From: Excoecaria cochinchinensis
Lineage: Eukaryota > Streptophyta > Magnoliopsida > Malpighiales > Euphorbiaceae
Direction of reading: 5' to 3'
Assembly (NCBI GenBank): GCA_947683425.1
Contig: CANTUQ010000003.1
Location: 1,054,001-1,118,000 of the forward strand
DNA: 64,000 bases
The position numbers were made by a program, and so were the translations under genes. Shown one piece after another: positions 1 through 13,076 of this stretch (positions are counted from its first letter, which is position 1; each line of letters starts with the position of its first letter). The notes under the pieces were generated by a model that was not told the origin of the DNA, made no database searches, and saw only the letters and a program-made list of their open reading frames with translations.

Positions 1-557
1 AGAGACTCATTCAAACTCGCCTCAAACTGTTGACATCGAAACTCCTCAGTGAGAACTCCTGGTAGTGCATACTTGCTGAGTCGATTGAATTCCTTCTCAT
101 AATTCACCACAGACAATACTCTTTGATGGAGACTCAAAAACTGCGCCCATCTAGCCTCCTTAAATGCCTTAGTCACATACTTGTTTTGAAACTCCCTTTC
201 GAAGTACTCCCATGTCACAGGCTCGGGAAGCTGCGGATGTCTAAGCACCAATGTCCACTAATCAAATGTTGAGCCCTATAACGAAGATATCACACACTCC
301 ACCTCACTCTCTGGAGGACAACGAATCTCCCTTAACACCCATCTAACTTTCTCAATCCACATTTCAGCTTTATCTGATTCATCCAAATTGGTTCCAAAGA
401 AATCCTCTGTGCTATACTTTTGCATATTCTCTATCGGAGGTCTAGGGGCAATAACTCTTTCCAAAACCCTGGCCATATCCTGGGATATCTTGAGCATAGC
501 CTCAAAAGGGACCGCAGGGGCCTCAGGTTGCACCCTAGGTAGCTGAGCCAGACCCAA
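1..557 (-). pseudogene. Ty3/gypsy gag of element A, 5' portion (truncated by window edge)
   Basis: Minus-strand coding remnant of a retrotransposon capsid/nucleocapsid precursor. Residues after the first Met (557) include a segment ending EVECVISSL, followed by a gag-domain-like stretch (WEYFEREFQNKYVTKAFKEA, then FLSLHQRVLSVVNYEKEFNRLS) read from about 270 down to 1. This matches the retrotransposon gag family (PF03732-type) as I know it. Two in-frame stops break it, at 276-278 (TAG) and near 256-258 (TAG), each one transition away from a sense codon (CAG or TGG). The frame leaves the window at position 1. It lies about 170 nt downstream of the primer site at 725-735, as expected for the first ORF of element A. 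The family call is firm; the lineage is inferred from the LTR type. Confidence 0.85.
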
Positions 558-724
558 AACAGATGGATCTTGCTCTCGGGGATTCGCACTCTCGGCTGAC
601 CCTCAAGTGATCCATAAGCAGACTCTAACAAACTACAAAACATACACAACGATCTGCATCAGGCTAACACAACACTAGACATACGCTCTATTTTACACTA
701 ACCCAGAAACATCTAAACCTATTT

Positions 725-735
725 CTCTGATACCA
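725..735 (-). other. Primer binding site of element A (initiator tRNA-Met type)
   Basis: On the minus strand the LTR end (TGTTACA, finishing at 741) is followed by a 5-nt T spacer and TGGTATCAGAG. This is the standard plant PBS complementary to the 3' end of initiator tRNA-Met. It fixes the orientation of A and shows that the LTR to its right is the 5' LTR. Confidence 0.9.
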
Positions 736-1378
736 AAAAATGTAACACCTCTAACCTATACGTAAGAAGCTTCACCCTTGGAGGAGGATGAAGGGTCCGA
801 TAGATGAGGGTTGTCACGCAAAACTTCAAACACAAATATACAATAATAAATCATACACTCAGAGCAATAAAATAAAATAAACTTTTGCAAACAGAAGACC
901 AAAGCTGAAAACAAAAGGTATAATATTATTAATGTACAAAATAGTCTTTACATATCAAAATACAAAAGTGTCGTAGCCCAAAAGATCGCTTATAAACTTG
1001 GTATCAAACCAACTTACAAAAAAGAATTTACATTAATAGTTTTCATTACAAACTCACTAAATTATTACATACACAAAAAGGAGTACAATCCTGAACTATA
1101 AAATCTCTCTCCTAGCTGTGTCGGCCCTTCTAAAATGGATCACCTTGCTCATGGACTCCCACATCTTCCACACCTACACGGATGAAACACCCATGCTAAG
1201 CGAATACGCTTAGTGGGGAAAAGCACAATGAAAAATGACCACTCACAGTAGACGTTTGTACAAATCACATACACATGGCACATACTTAATATAACAACCC
1301 GATTTGGCCCTAGAAGTTTTGACAATGTTTTTGGTAGATTTTGATAATTAAAAGAGTGAATCTAGATGTGAATATGCG

Positions 1379-4300
1379 TGTAACACCTCAAAAAGGGCCT
1401 AGTCGGAATTTTGCGTGATAAGTCGGGGTATTAAGGGTAATTCCGTAATTTGTGTAAGAGGAAAATTTGGATATTAAGGATTTTGTGCAAGGAAATTAAT
1501 TAAGTATGTTTAGAGGAGAAATATTAAGGTGTGCAGGTGGTGTATGGATGTAGGGTATGTTATTTGGGATTAATCTAGTGTGTGCTTGTAATGTATGGGA
1601 GTAGGATGTAAGTGGTTTTTAAGAAAAGTTATAGTGAGAGTTGAGTATGGTACCTTGAAGATATTTATTCATGGTTGTGTGTGGTTTGTGTATGGTGCTT
1701 AAAGTGGAAAAGTCAAGTGAGTGGGAATTGTGGTCCATTAGGAGCTTGCCATGTGGCAATAGTTGGTGGGAGCATTGAATGAGGAATTGAAAGAAGTTGA
1801 GAGAGGGAAGGAAATTGTAGTTTCCCGTAGAAGCCATTTGGGTTTTGCCCTCTCTTTTCTCACACCCTCTCTCTCTCTTTCTCACCTCCATTTTCTGGTC
1901 TCTCAAGTTTTGCTTGTGGGTATTCTTCCCTCTTTGAGCTAGGGTTGAGTTTTGAAGGATTTTGAGGTAAGTGCTTGTGTTTGAGTTTGGGTTTCTCCAT
2001 CTTCTTTTGCTCTTAGAATTCTGGTTTTGGATATTTGAGCTTGGTTTGATTTACGTGTTCTTGGTTGGGTTTGTGCAAGCTTTGGGTTTCAAGAGCAAGC
2101 TTAAAGGAAAAGAGAAAGTGGGCTTTTGAAGATTGAAGATTGCATCGGCAATTTGAGGTTTGGGAGCTTTGATTTTACATTTGAATTTTGAGTTGTGTTT
2201 GCCTATTCTCCTTGAATCATGAGTTTGTATTGTTGTTTGCTTTCCGGAAATTTGAGTGTTTGATATGAGTTTATGCATGAACTAATTTGGGTAAATGTGT
2301 TAGTAATCCATGTATTTGATTGAGATAAATGTATATGTGGATTGGCATTGAAATGCATGAGTTTGGGAATTTCTTTGATTTTGATGTTTTATGGTGATTT
2401 TAGTAATCCTGTTCAGTTCTCTTTTGACCTCCGTGCATTGTTTTCGTCATATCTGTAGTTATAGAGTTCTAAATCGTGTGATTATTAAGCCATTAGAACC
2501 ATGGTTTCCATGCCTTTAAATATTTCAGAAATAGCCTTGGGCATATTCTTGCTCTAAGACCCAGAAAATTGACCAAAATCATAGTGTTTCTGTTTGGGTC
2601 GGGTTATTTGAATAGTCTAGGTTGTGGAGATCATATCTGGAGTTATAGATGTCCTTTTGATCTGAAATTTGCTGCATCTGAACGTTAACATCCTAGGGAA
2701 CATTTGTTAAGAAGGTTGTGTTGGCTAAAAATGATTTTTAGAGGTCGGTTTAGGCAATACAAGTTTGGGGCGTTAAGCAGTCTCGTTTGGCTTCAGAGCT
2801 GAGCCTCTGTCGCGACCTTGCGATAGAAAAGTATGATTTAAGCCTTTATTTCTTCATTTTTGAGTCCTGGCTTGACCCGGATCAATCTTGTACCTTCCCC
2901 TCAGCTTATTATGCATCTTTAGGGTAATTAAATGACTATATAAGTAGTTGTCTTTGGTAAAACTTATGAGTATGATTAAGAATTGGTGATTTATCAAGTG
3001 AATAATAATAGATATAACTCTGTGAAGGTTGGTTTATGGATGAGTGTGGATATGTGTCGATCTCATGAGTAACCGAGGCATGTTGTACCGTATATGTGAA
3101 TGCATAACAGGGGTGCGTTTGTGATGAATGGCGAATAGTGTTGATATTATAGATTGTGTAAACGGATATTGTTGTGGCATGTTTTATCGGAATTCTTGAT
3201 ACGAATGTTGTGTCTATGTTGTCAATGATGTGTGTGGCTTGCTGGAGATGAGGTAAGTTGATGTTTCGACGTTGGTTGAGTTTGGGGGTTGTGAAGAGGG
3301 AATTTTCTGCAGATTTCTTGTGTAAGGGTTGAAATTCCCGACTCTATCGCGAGCGCAACATCGTCGCGAGGTCGCGACAGAGCCCGGTGAAAGCAGCCCT
3401 CGCACGCGTCCGAGCACTCCGCCGAGCTGTGCAGCAGAGCATCTGTCGCGAGCGCGACAGAGAGATCAGTTCCGAATTGTTTGGATTGGCAGTTCACTGT
3501 CGCAAGCGCGATTGATGTCGCAAGCACGACAGCGAGATGCCCTAGTTCCCTCGCGAGATCACGAAGGTTGCCGTGATCGCGACATGGGCAAGTAGCCTCT
3601 GTCGTGAGCGCGACATCCGTCGCGATCGCGACACTCCCTGTTTTTCCAAATTGAGTTTTCTTTTGGGATGCCAATATGTGAATTCCGAAATTTGTGATAC
3701 CTTTAGGTTTATGCTTGGACTATTTTATGAAGTATGTTAACACAAGTGGATGTATTATGCATGGGCAATGTTAGGAATTATATGTATGTGAATCCATGAT
3801 ATGAATATGCTTATACATATGTATATATACCTGACATATATATATATATGTGTGTGTTTTGGAATAATATGAAATGAATTGAATGGATTATGCATAACCT
3901 GCTAGAGTCAGTTCAGTGGATAGTTAGGCATGCCTAATAGAGTCTTTCTGCTGCAGCTTCTGTTTCCGTTTGGACCCTGATCAGGTCCCCGTTTGGTTCT
4001 TCGCGAACCCTTATGTGTTCGGATCTTGTTTAAGATCCCTTTTGAAAATGTTTTGTAAAAGTTAAAAGTATCTTGATTTAACGGCTCGTACCCGTAAAGT
4101 ACTGTCTGTATCGGCTCGTACCCGTAAAGTACTGTCTGTATCGGCTCATACCCGTAGAGTACTGTCTGTATCGGCTCGTACCCGTAAAGTACTGTCTGTA
4201 TACTCGTTATCCACTATTTTGAGTCAGCAGGTATTCTGTCTGTTTTGCCTAATATGAACAAGAGAATGTGATATTCGATTAAGCATGATTTTGGACATGT

Positions 4301-5661
4301 GAATCGGTTATATATCCGAATGTGATTATGAATCTCTGAATGGGTTAAGTGTGACCTAAACATGTGTATTGGATATATTTATCTGCATATATGGGTATAT
4401 GCATAACATATTGTGAATGTATTGTATGCCAACGGTTATGAATATAGGTACGGGAATTAAGATGTGCGTGACTGTGACCATAATCTTTTGAATGCCATGA
4501 ATTCGATTAGTTATGTCTATAAGAATATGAATTAATAGGCTTTGAATGCTATGATTAATAAGCATGTGCACAAACGTGATTTTGTACTTTTGACGGTTAT
4601 AGTGAATTATGTGAATCAAGATATGTAATGAATGTGCTCTTGACCTTGGATTGTTATATATATTATGTTATGTTATGTGCCTCCTCTCTCTAGTTTTCCT
4701 ATTGTAGTGATTTCAGCGTGTGGTCATGTATTTACATTTCAAGGCATGATAAAAGTATGTTTAGTTAACTAGCGTTCTCGGCACGATAGTTTGGTGCGTA
4801 TTGCCTGATAATTGTATTGCATGTGAATGGGTTTTCCGTTAAATGCATGAGTACTTGGCATAATAGTCGTATGTGTATTATCTCTCGTGACTGTGCACGG
4901 TAGGGTACTGACACTTGATGCCCTGGTAACTATATGCATGAGAGTTTGTATGTAGTTTTACATGAATATTTGTATCTACTGTGATCCCTTGTCTGCTAGG
5001 GCTTTGCTTAATATGATATAAGAGTGTAGCATTCGGAAGAATATGATATTGAGACGAACACTCAGGTAATATGTACAAGTATATGTATATGAACTTCTGA
5101 ATACAGGGCTTTCCTATGCAGGCTTGTTTATCCATCTGTTGTGATTATTTGCATATGCCATTTGTGTATGTAACTTGCTCTTGCGACCATTGTGAATGGC
5201 CGTCCATCTTGCTTGTGTGTTCTCCCCACTAAGCGTTTATCGCTTAGCACGGACTCTTTTCCCGTGCAGGTGGCAGGTTTGGTTCGGTTTGAGTCGCGCG
5301 TCTGCAGGGTCGGCCACATAGGAGTTAGAAGTGTTATGTTATTCTGTTCAGCTTCTGTATTTTAATTTCTGCAATTTGTAGCCTTTGATTATGTAAGGAT
5401 CTTATTGTAATTAAGTTTCAGTTATTTCTCCGCTTTATGATTCAGCTGAATGATCGTAGGTATGCATGTGTATATGTTTCGGCTTAGTGCCTGCGTGTGT
5501 GTGAGTTAATGTATGTCCAGTTTTGCTTCTCAAGATAAGTTTTTAATTTTCCCGTGTTTTTGCATGAACGTATGTTTTCGCTTAGCGTATGTGTGCATGT
5601 GTGTGAGTGAGCGTTGGTAGCGCACCCGCGTCCTTCCAACGGGGACGTAGGGGGTGTTACA
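1379..5661 (+). mobile_element. LTR-1379: 4.28-kb solo LTR with TSD ATGCG
   Basis: It starts TGTAACACCTCAAAAAGGG, ends GACGTAGGGGGTGTTACA, and is flanked by perfect ATGCG duplications (1374-1378 and 5662-5666). No coding sequence lies inside, so it is a solo LTR produced by LTR-LTR recombination. Internal landmarks are a CT-rich leader (1850-1900), GTAAGT donor 1967, putative micro-exon 2080-2157, CpG-rich palindromic cluster 3340-3640, palindrome 3924-3937, four roughly 30-bp tandem copies of a GGCTCGTACCCGTAAAGTAC unit (4083-4200), a far inverted repeat pairing about 3896-3922 with 4207-4230, and a hairpin at 5229-5247. Long reading frames here overlap the palindromic cluster and are not genes. 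Confidence 0.93.
2080..2157 (+). other. Putative LTR micro-exon (78 nt) in LTR-1379
   Basis: Candidate intron 1967-2079 (GTAAGT to TTGTGCAAG) precedes a purine-rich 78-nt block ending GAG before GTTTGGGAG. In the phase shared with most other LTRs it reads LGFKSKLKGKEKVGF and then a stop. A TGA lies just upstream of the donor in the same frame and there is no ATG, so ordinary translation from this exon pair is not supported. Splicing is inferred from consensus sites and from recurrence in seven other LTRs. Confidence 0.5.
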
Positions 5662-6291
5662 ATGCGGGTTTGCAAGTTATTAAAATTTTGAAGTTTTGAT
5701 TATACTAGTATGGATTTGAAAAGAAAAGGGTGTGGCTCCAGTGTGGGTTGTATCGCGAGCGCGACAGAATGCTTCACGGGAAGCCTATTGGAGTTAGATT
5801 ATTTGATGTGTATCGGACACGTGGTAGCGTAGGGAAGTGATAAATGGCATTGTAGGAGAGTGACACTTGGCATGGGACTTTTTGGATTGAGATGGATTAA
5901 TTGAGGTAGGTGGCATTAATTGGATTGGTTGGCTTTTAATGTGGTTAGTGGGTAATTGATTTGTTATTTTCCTTGGGTTGACCGGTTACTATCTTCACTT
6001 ATTCCTTTTTAATTTTCTGCTTTTGGGCCATTTGGTTATTCTTTCTTTCTTTGCTCTTGGATTTTGCCGTGCTCCTCTCGCCTTGCCATTTTTTTTCCTT
6101 TTCTTCTTCATTTGCTTGGTTCTTTGAGAGAACCACTCGGATTGGTTTGAAGAGAGTGTTGTAGGGCTTGATTGGGTCTCTTCAAAAGGTAAGTTTGGTT
6201 GGTTTTCCGATCTAACCTCCTCTTTCTTTTTGTTTTTGATTTAAAGTGAGAAGAGGTTTAACTCAAGTGTTTTCTATGTGATTTGTTGAAG

Positions 6292-6366
6292 CGGTGGACA
6301 AGAAATTAGATAAAGGGAAGGAGAAGGTCGGAAACGAGTAGAGAACAGAGATTGAGCTTCCTAGAG
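6292..6366 (+). other. Putative LTR micro-exon (75 nt) in LTR-1290
   Basis: Donor GTAAGT at 6189, candidate acceptor TTTGTTGAAG ending at 6291, then a purine-rich block ending GAG before GTTGGGA. The shared phase gives VDKKLDKGKEKVGNE and a stop. The acceptor is weak by itself; the support is the matching length and phase in related LTRs. Confidence 0.45.
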
Positions 6367-9300
6367 GTTGGGATCATGTGTGATTCAACTTGTGTTCATT
6401 TTGATTGTTTGCGATATTTATATGGTATACGTGTATAGATGTTTATGATATATGTGTATATATGTTTATGAGTATAAGACATGATCATTTGAGTGTGTGT
6501 TGATGATGTGAGTTGGGTTACCTTATAGTTGAGATGATAAAGTTTGGTTTTGGCAAATTATGCTCATTTTTCATATGACCTCCGTGTAATGTTTTTATCA
6601 TAAGTGGAGTTTAACAACTCCAAATTGATTAATTGTTAAACATTTAGAATCATGACTTCAATACCTATAAAAGTCTCAGAAATGATCTTGAGCAAATTCT
6701 TGCTCTATGACCCTAGAAATTGGCCAAAATAGAGGTATCTCTACTTTGGCCAGTTCATTTGAGCAGTTCGGATTTTGTAGACCATATCTGACGTTATAGA
6801 TGTCTAATTGACCTGAAACCTGTCCGATTTGAAAGATAACTTCCTAGAAACAATTGTTAAGAAGGATATTTTGCCTACAAATAATGTTTAGACATTCGTT
6901 CAGCCGATACAAGTTTAATGTGAAAAGCAGTCCTATAGAGGGTAGCTACTGTCGCGAGCGCGACAGAACCAGTCATAAGAGTGATTTTCCTATTGAATTA
7001 GAGCCCATGGTTGGAATAAATCAATTCCCCACCTTTACCCTCAACGAATTTGTATATTTTTATGTGTTTTCCTTCCCAAATTGAACCCGTATTACCCCGG
7101 AATGTTTTCGTGGTCCATACCATGCATGTTTAGGTTTATCGAATGCTATGACATAAGAGTTTAATAATAGAATTAAATGTATACATGCTTTTTAAGTGTT
7201 GAACACGACATGCTATGTGATCTTAATTGTTTTATAATGCTTGAGTTATTGTATTGTACTTGAATATAGTATATAGAATCTTTTTGGAATCTGGCTTCTG
7301 TCGCGAGCGCGACCTCTTGTCGTGATCGCAACAGTGAACTTGGTTTTTATCGCGATTGTGACAGTGAACCCCTTCTCGCTCTGTTCTATTATTTTTTTGA
7401 ACATGTTTTCTTCTGTCTTGCTTTGCATGATTTATATGTTTATGCAATGAAGTGATAACATGTATACTTGAATAAGTAATTAGGGATAGTTATATGTTCT
7501 GAATGTGTGAGTTAAGCCTGAATGGTCAGAGTAGTGGATAGATAAGCATGCTTATAAAGGGTTAGAGGCTGCTGCTATAGAGACCTTAGTTGTGTCTACT
7601 TGATGAATACCTAGAGTATTCAACACTATTGAGTTAGTTCTCTAAAGTTTAAATAGTACCACAGTACCCGTATCCACAATTATTGAAAGTTCAGGCTAAT
7701 GTAAATCTCGTAGTGTACAAGAGATGAAGTAGAGATTTGTAAATGCATATGATTATAGTATGACATGTTACTAATATCGTTTGCCATATATGGATTTCTG
7801 CATTACGAATAAGTCAAAGCATGTTAGTATTTGCTTACAAGATTGTGTACATGATTATTTATATATGACATGACTATTGATATGCATGTGATATATTTTG
7901 TGACTTCGTTAGAAGTCTTTTGCTTCTGTTTATCCCCACTAAGCGTTATCCCTTAGTACGGGTGTTTATCCATGTAGGTTTTCAGGATTGGATTAGAGGG
8001 TGCACATCTGTAGGTCAAGGCCATTAGGAGCTTATATGGAAATATTTTGTACTAGATAGAGTTTCTTACATTTTGAGTAACATCATTATGTATATAGGAA
8101 GTATAGTATTGACATGTAAATGTTAACTGTTTTATATATGTGTACCGAAAATGAATAAGTAATAATTATAAAACTTTTATATATGTACAGTTTATATATA
8201 TGTTATAAGAGCTTTTTGTTTGGCCCAAAATATTCTTATCTTTTTAATGTTAATGCTTCTGCTACGGTACATGTATGTGTGTGCATTAGAGTCCGCGTAG
8301 CGCCCCGATATTCCTTCCCGGGGGTATGGGGGTGTTACTCTTAAATCAATACTTGAACAATTCATCATACTGAAGATAATAATATCTATTACCAACCAAT
8401 CAAGCATACATTGCCAAATCAAAACTCATAATCCCATAAGAAGACCTGCTTATTCAAAGCAGTGGATAGTGAGTAACGCAAAATCATTCGAAATGCATGG
8501 ATACCCGAGGGTATCAAAATCGTCTTTCTTTTTATTTCAAAATATTTTCGCATGGAATCTTAAACAAGATTCAAGTTAAATGTGGATCACACGGATCCAA
8601 TTCAGGGACCTGAACAGGGTCCAAAACACATACGCATGGCTATAGCAAACTGAACTCTATAGGCATGCCTATTTATCCACTTATTGACTTTCGCAGGTTA
8701 AACATAGTTCAACTAATTTGTATCCATATCATTCATAAAATTGTCTATGCATATCTATGAAAGCATAACTAGACTGAAAATCAAACATTAGAAGCATAAA
8801 AAGAAAACTCACTTTTTGAAGCCGAGAGGTGTCGAACTCGCGATCACGACATTCCTCGAGCTTGCGCGGTGACAGAAACACACCTCACTGTCGCGCTCAG
8901 GGCAGTCATTGCGCTCGTAACATTGAGAGACTAGCAGCTTTTGTCACGCTTGAGCGCGGGCGCGTGCTCGTGATGAGCGACTGTCTAAAGATAATGCGGC
9001 GACTAAGCGCTCTGTCTTGCTCGCAATAGAGAGCTCTCACCGAGACCGCTCGGCAGCGCGCATACAGCTCGCGTAAAGGCTGTAATCACCGAGCTCTATC
9101 GTGACCTTGCGAAAATGTCGCACTCACGACAGGGTTGGGATTTTCAGCCCTTACGTGAAAACCTGCAGAATTCCACTTCCAAAATTCACCCAAACCTTCA
9201 ATCCGCTTCAAAACACAACACCACACAAATAGATCATTCAAAACACCTTAAACCATCTAAAACTCAACTTATAAACGAATTATCATCATCAAATCATCCA

Positions 9301-9528
9301 ATTTACAAAATTAAATTCCAGAATTAATCAAACCAGCAATTTCTCATGGAATTTCATACAAACTCATGCCATAACTCAATTCTTCACCAATCATGCATCT
9401 CAACCCAAACAATCAATACCCATATCAAATAGATATAAGTACTCATCTGATATCCCATCAATTTCAACATTTAGCACAAAACACAAAAATCATACAAAAC
9501 ACACACAAAAACCATAATGTTCCCAAAC

Positions 9529-9606
9529 CTCGAATACTTGAACACTAATCACGGGCTCCGCTTTCACTTGCGATTTTATTGCCTTTGGGCTCTCTAGGAG
9601 GGATCT
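9529..9606 (-). other. Putative LTR micro-exon (78 nt) in A's LTR
   Basis: On the minus strand, GTGAGT at 9727, acceptor TTTTTGTTCAG ending at 9607, then 78 nt ending GAG before GTTTGGGAA. The shared phase gives IPPREPKGNKIASESGARD and a stop. This resembles the block in LTR-36299 (VPTRDPKGKEKVS), even though the two LTRs are otherwise diverged. Confidence 0.5.
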
Positions 9607-10039
9607 CTGAACAAAAACACCCATCACAACAAGCTTAAAAATCAACCCCAAAAAATACCCAAATGCTCAAATTAACTTAAATAGAAGGAATTAAGAAGGT
9701 GAGGAAGAACAATAAACTTTTACTCACCTAAATCAACTTAAGATCACCCAAAACTCACCAAAATTGCAGCTAGGAAGGGAAGATTGCAAGAAATTTAAGA
9801 AGAAAGCAAGAGGAAGAAGAGGAACGGGAAGAAGAAAGAAAATGGGAAAAAGAGATAAGGGAAAAATCTGACTTTTCTCACCTCTCTCCTCACTCACATA
9901 TCCACTCTAATGCCACATGGCAACTCCCCATTGGAAAGCTAACCCAAGACATACATAAAGCCCATCCTCTCACATACACACAAACCTAAGCTCCCTAAAC
10001 ATATCCTACACCCATATACTCACTCACACCCAAACACAA

Positions 10040-12942
10040 TGTAGACACCGGGTCCTGAGTAAGCCTAGATCGAAGTTACCCAATGATGATAATTGCCTTC
10101 ATAGGCTTAAAAGGTTAAAAGTGATGGTTTTCTCGTCAAATTTGCATTTTAGAGTGAAAAATTAGAAAATAATAAAAAATATTTAAAAAATTAATTTTAA
10201 AAAATGGGGGCTTAAAATTATGGTGTTTTTAGTCAATTTAAAATTTAAAAAAAAAAAGAAAAAAAATAAAAAAAATTTTCGGACTGCGAGTGTCGGGCGC
10301 GGCAGCGCGCAGACGCGCTGGCACCCAGCTCGCAGGCGCCAGGCGCCCAGCGCGCTGGCCGCGATTTGGCGACGCGCGGCGTCGCCAATGCCGCGCGTCG
10401 CTAAAGAGCGATGCGCTGCATTGCGCGCCGTACCGTGCGCTGAGGCGCGCGATCTCCGCGCCTCTGCGCGCGGATTTCGCTCTCCTCGCTGCGTGAGTCC
10501 CCGTCGCTCTATAGCGACGGGCGGCGTCCCTCTGGCGACGGGCTTCCGGCCGTCGGTACAGGGTTTGATCCTTTTTTTCCGTCTTTTCAGCCTTTTTTTC
10601 GATTTTTTCACCCAAAAATCCGTTTTTTATCCCATTTTTTTGGGGTTTTTGACTTCAAATTAAATTCTAAAATATTTTTTTAGGTAATTAAATAATAAAA
10701 CTTGATTTTATCATTAAAAATAAAATAATTTTGGGTTAAAATAGGTTTTTTTCCTTAATTAAATTAGGGCAACCTATTTTATCCTATAAATATTTTATGA
10801 TGAAATCAAAGGAGCCTCCTCTCCACATTTTTTAGACCTAAAATTTCCAGATTTCTTCTTCTTCTTCCACCAAAAATTCCAGATTTATTCCCCAACCAAA
10901 AATCAAAAAGAAAATCAATTGTTTCATTCTTTTTTTCCAACCTAATTTCTTCTAAACATATTTTTAGAGGAAGTTTTGTTGTTTGATTCAATTTTTGAGA
11001 CAAATAGAATAATTATTTGTTCTCAAAATTATTTTTAATCTTTTATTTTGTGTTCAATAAAACTTTTTCATTGATTTTGTTTTGAATCTCTTTTTGATAA
11101 AAAATTGATTTTGAGACAAATAAAATAATTGTTTGTCATCAAAATCTAGTTTTTATTTGATTTTCTAAAATAAAACTTCAATCATTTTTTTGATATGAAC
11201 AAAGTGATTGATTGTTCTTGAAATCATTTTTCTTTATTTTAATCAATAAAAACCTTTTTTTGATCAAAATCATTTCTTTAGGCAAAGGTATCAATTCTTT
11301 GTTCTTAAAGAATTTTTTATCATTTTTTTTTCATGTTTCTTGGAATAAAATTCCAACATTTTTATCATATTTCACTCTAATATTGTGAATCATCAAACAA
11401 AGAAATCAATCATCTTTTACCTTCATCGAATCCGAAACTCTGAGGGTAAACATTCTGGGCTTGTTTTTATTATTTCTTTTGGTTCATATCTAATTTATTT
11501 ATGTATATTTTATTTTATTGTTTTCATTTATTTATTTATTTCAGATTTGATTTATTTAATTTGTTTATATATGATTTTTATTCACATAAATATTGATTGT
11601 TTATTAATTTTAACATGTAATTAATTTATTTCACTTTAATTCATCATTATTTTTAACATGTAATTAATAAATTCATTTTAATTAATCTTTTTGCCATGTA
11701 AATGGTTTATATCATTTGTGAACATATTTAATTAATCATATTGGTCATTTAATTGTTTTCATCATTCTTTAATTGTTTTCATTCATTATTCTTTTCTTTA
11801 TCATTTTATATATTCTTTGATTCATTTATCTTCATCATCATTGTTATCATGTTCATATTTTCATGTACTAATTAATTAACATGTTTTACTTTCATCACAT
11901 CATTTAATCATTTGTCATATATAATCCATGTTTCTCATCTTATTTTGGTTTGTTAATATTTTTGATTATATTATCATTCTTTTCATATCACCTTATTTTA
12001 TTTTAATTTGTTATTCATTATTTTGTATGTTTAATTAATTTAATTGATTTAATTACTAACATTATTTTATTTGTATTTGCTTTTATATCTAAACTCATTT
12101 TTTCGGTTGGGCGTTTTTGCGAGCACATCGGGAGGTCCAAAAAGGCTCGTTTGGTTCATATATTTATTTTCTTTATTTGTAATATTTTATTTAATTTTGC
12201 CATATAATTTTCTTGTAAAATTCTTTATTTAGGCTCGCTAAAAAGAAAATCACAAAAACGTTTCTATTAATTAACTTGACATTTTTTCTAAATAAAAGGG
12301 GAACAATGTCCTAGTTTTTCATACCCAAATAAATCATCACATCAAAACTTTTTCATAATAAATATGCATGCGAGGACCAATGTTCTCACTATTAATGAAT
12401 AACCCGTTTTATGCATGTATTTCACTTTTATAAATGGGAGTTGTATTCCGCTCCTAGTGTTATTGTAATTCATTTTTGAATGCTTTATTTTGGATTTTGC
12501 TTACATTTACCGCTTTTGATATGAATGATTGCGCCTTTAAATTAAAATTGCATCGTGTGGAAAGTTGATGAAACAATGAATTCAAAACTTAATTATGATA
12601 TTAATCAAGGTACAAATAAATGAGAAGTCCCGAATCCTGCTCTGGTCTTTGGGCTCAAGAGGCTAGAGGTTATCCTCCAAGACACCTCTTGTGTCACGAG
12701 ACTTAGACGTTAATCCTAGGCTTCATGGCCCAATATGGATAAAATGCGCAAGTCTTAGGCTCTCCGAGGCGAGAGAAACTTTCCCAATGTTCTATTGGGT
12801 GGCGACTCCATGAAACCTCCTTGTTGCCCAACATAGACGCACTTGCGATTTATCGCAAGCTGTTAACGGACCCACAATTGCCCCGATCGCCCACGTGCGG
12901 GCGGTCCGAAGGGGCGGCGCTCGGGATCCGGCGCGCGTCACA
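10040..12942 (+). mobile_element. LTR-10040: solo LTR of Tat/Ogre type, TSD CACAA
   Basis: It starts TGTAGACACCGGGTCCTGAG, ends CGGCGCGCGTCACA, and is flanked by CACAA at 10035-10039 and 12943-12947. The same termini recur in B, N, D and H, where the LTR is followed by a TGGCGACTCC-type PBS, so I assign it to a Tat/Ogre-like lineage. It has a GC-rich island at 10280-10560, a TATA-like box at 10785-10794, a donor-like site TGAGG/GTAAAC at 11446, long ATTT-rich stretches (11470-12110), and the U5 hairpin plus TGGCGACTCC box near 12783-12810. Overlapping frames on both strands across the GC island reflect base composition, not genes. Confidence 0.9.
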
Positions 12943-13076
12943 CACAACCCTACAACATATAATATTCCAATCTAAATCATACACATACATATAATAACAC
13001 ATGCCAAACTTAAATACACACACAATATCACACACACTAACGGCTCATACTACTAGGGCGGTTATGGGGCGTTACA

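Larger units (their letters stand above)
1290..8339 (+). mobile_element. LTR-1290: solo LTR inside A's LTR, split by LTR-1379
   Basis: It starts TATAACAACCCGATTTGG (the expected TG decayed to TA) and ends GGGGGTGTTACT (CA decayed to CT). It is flanked by identical 5-bp duplications CTTAA at 1285-1289 and 8340-8344. No internal region lies between the duplications, so it is a solo LTR. Without LTR-1379 it is about 2.76 kb. It contains a polypyrimidine stretch near 6040-6060, a GTAAGT donor at 6189, a putative micro-exon at 6292-6366, palindrome ATAAGCATGCTTAT at 7542-7555, a hairpin at 7939-7956, and several TCGCGAGCGCGACA boxes (5752, 6950, 7300). Confidence 0.88.
741..13076 (-). mobile_element. 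5' LTR of gypsy element A, split by two nested LTR insertions
   Basis: On the minus strand the LTR begins TGTAACGCCCCATAACC at 13076 and ends GGTTAGAGGTGTTACA at 741, next to the PBS. After removing LTR-1290 (1290-8339) and LTR-10040 (10040-12942) with their duplications, about 2.37 kb remains. That length suits Tekay/Del-like chromoviruses, which is an inferred lineage. The LTR carries a GTGAGT donor (9727 to 9722), a putative 78-nt micro-exon (9529-9606), the palindrome ATAGGCATGCCTAT (8659-8672), a hairpin (1196-1213) and a CpG-rich palindromic cluster (8825-9140). Element A is inserted in C's pol, so the 5 bp at 13077-13081 (GTTCA) should recur at its other end, outside the window. Confidence 0.85.

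Noticed and set aside
3222..3674. 150-residue frame through the TCGCGA palindromes
   Set aside because: Frame exists because TCGCGAGCGCGA words lack stops; no domain, and it is inside a solo LTR.
10183..10663. Overlapping 125-147 residue frames on both strands rich in Arg and Ala
   Set aside because: They lie in the GC island of LTR-10040, where low stop-codon density gives open frames in several phases; no motif and no conservation with the islands of sister LTRs.
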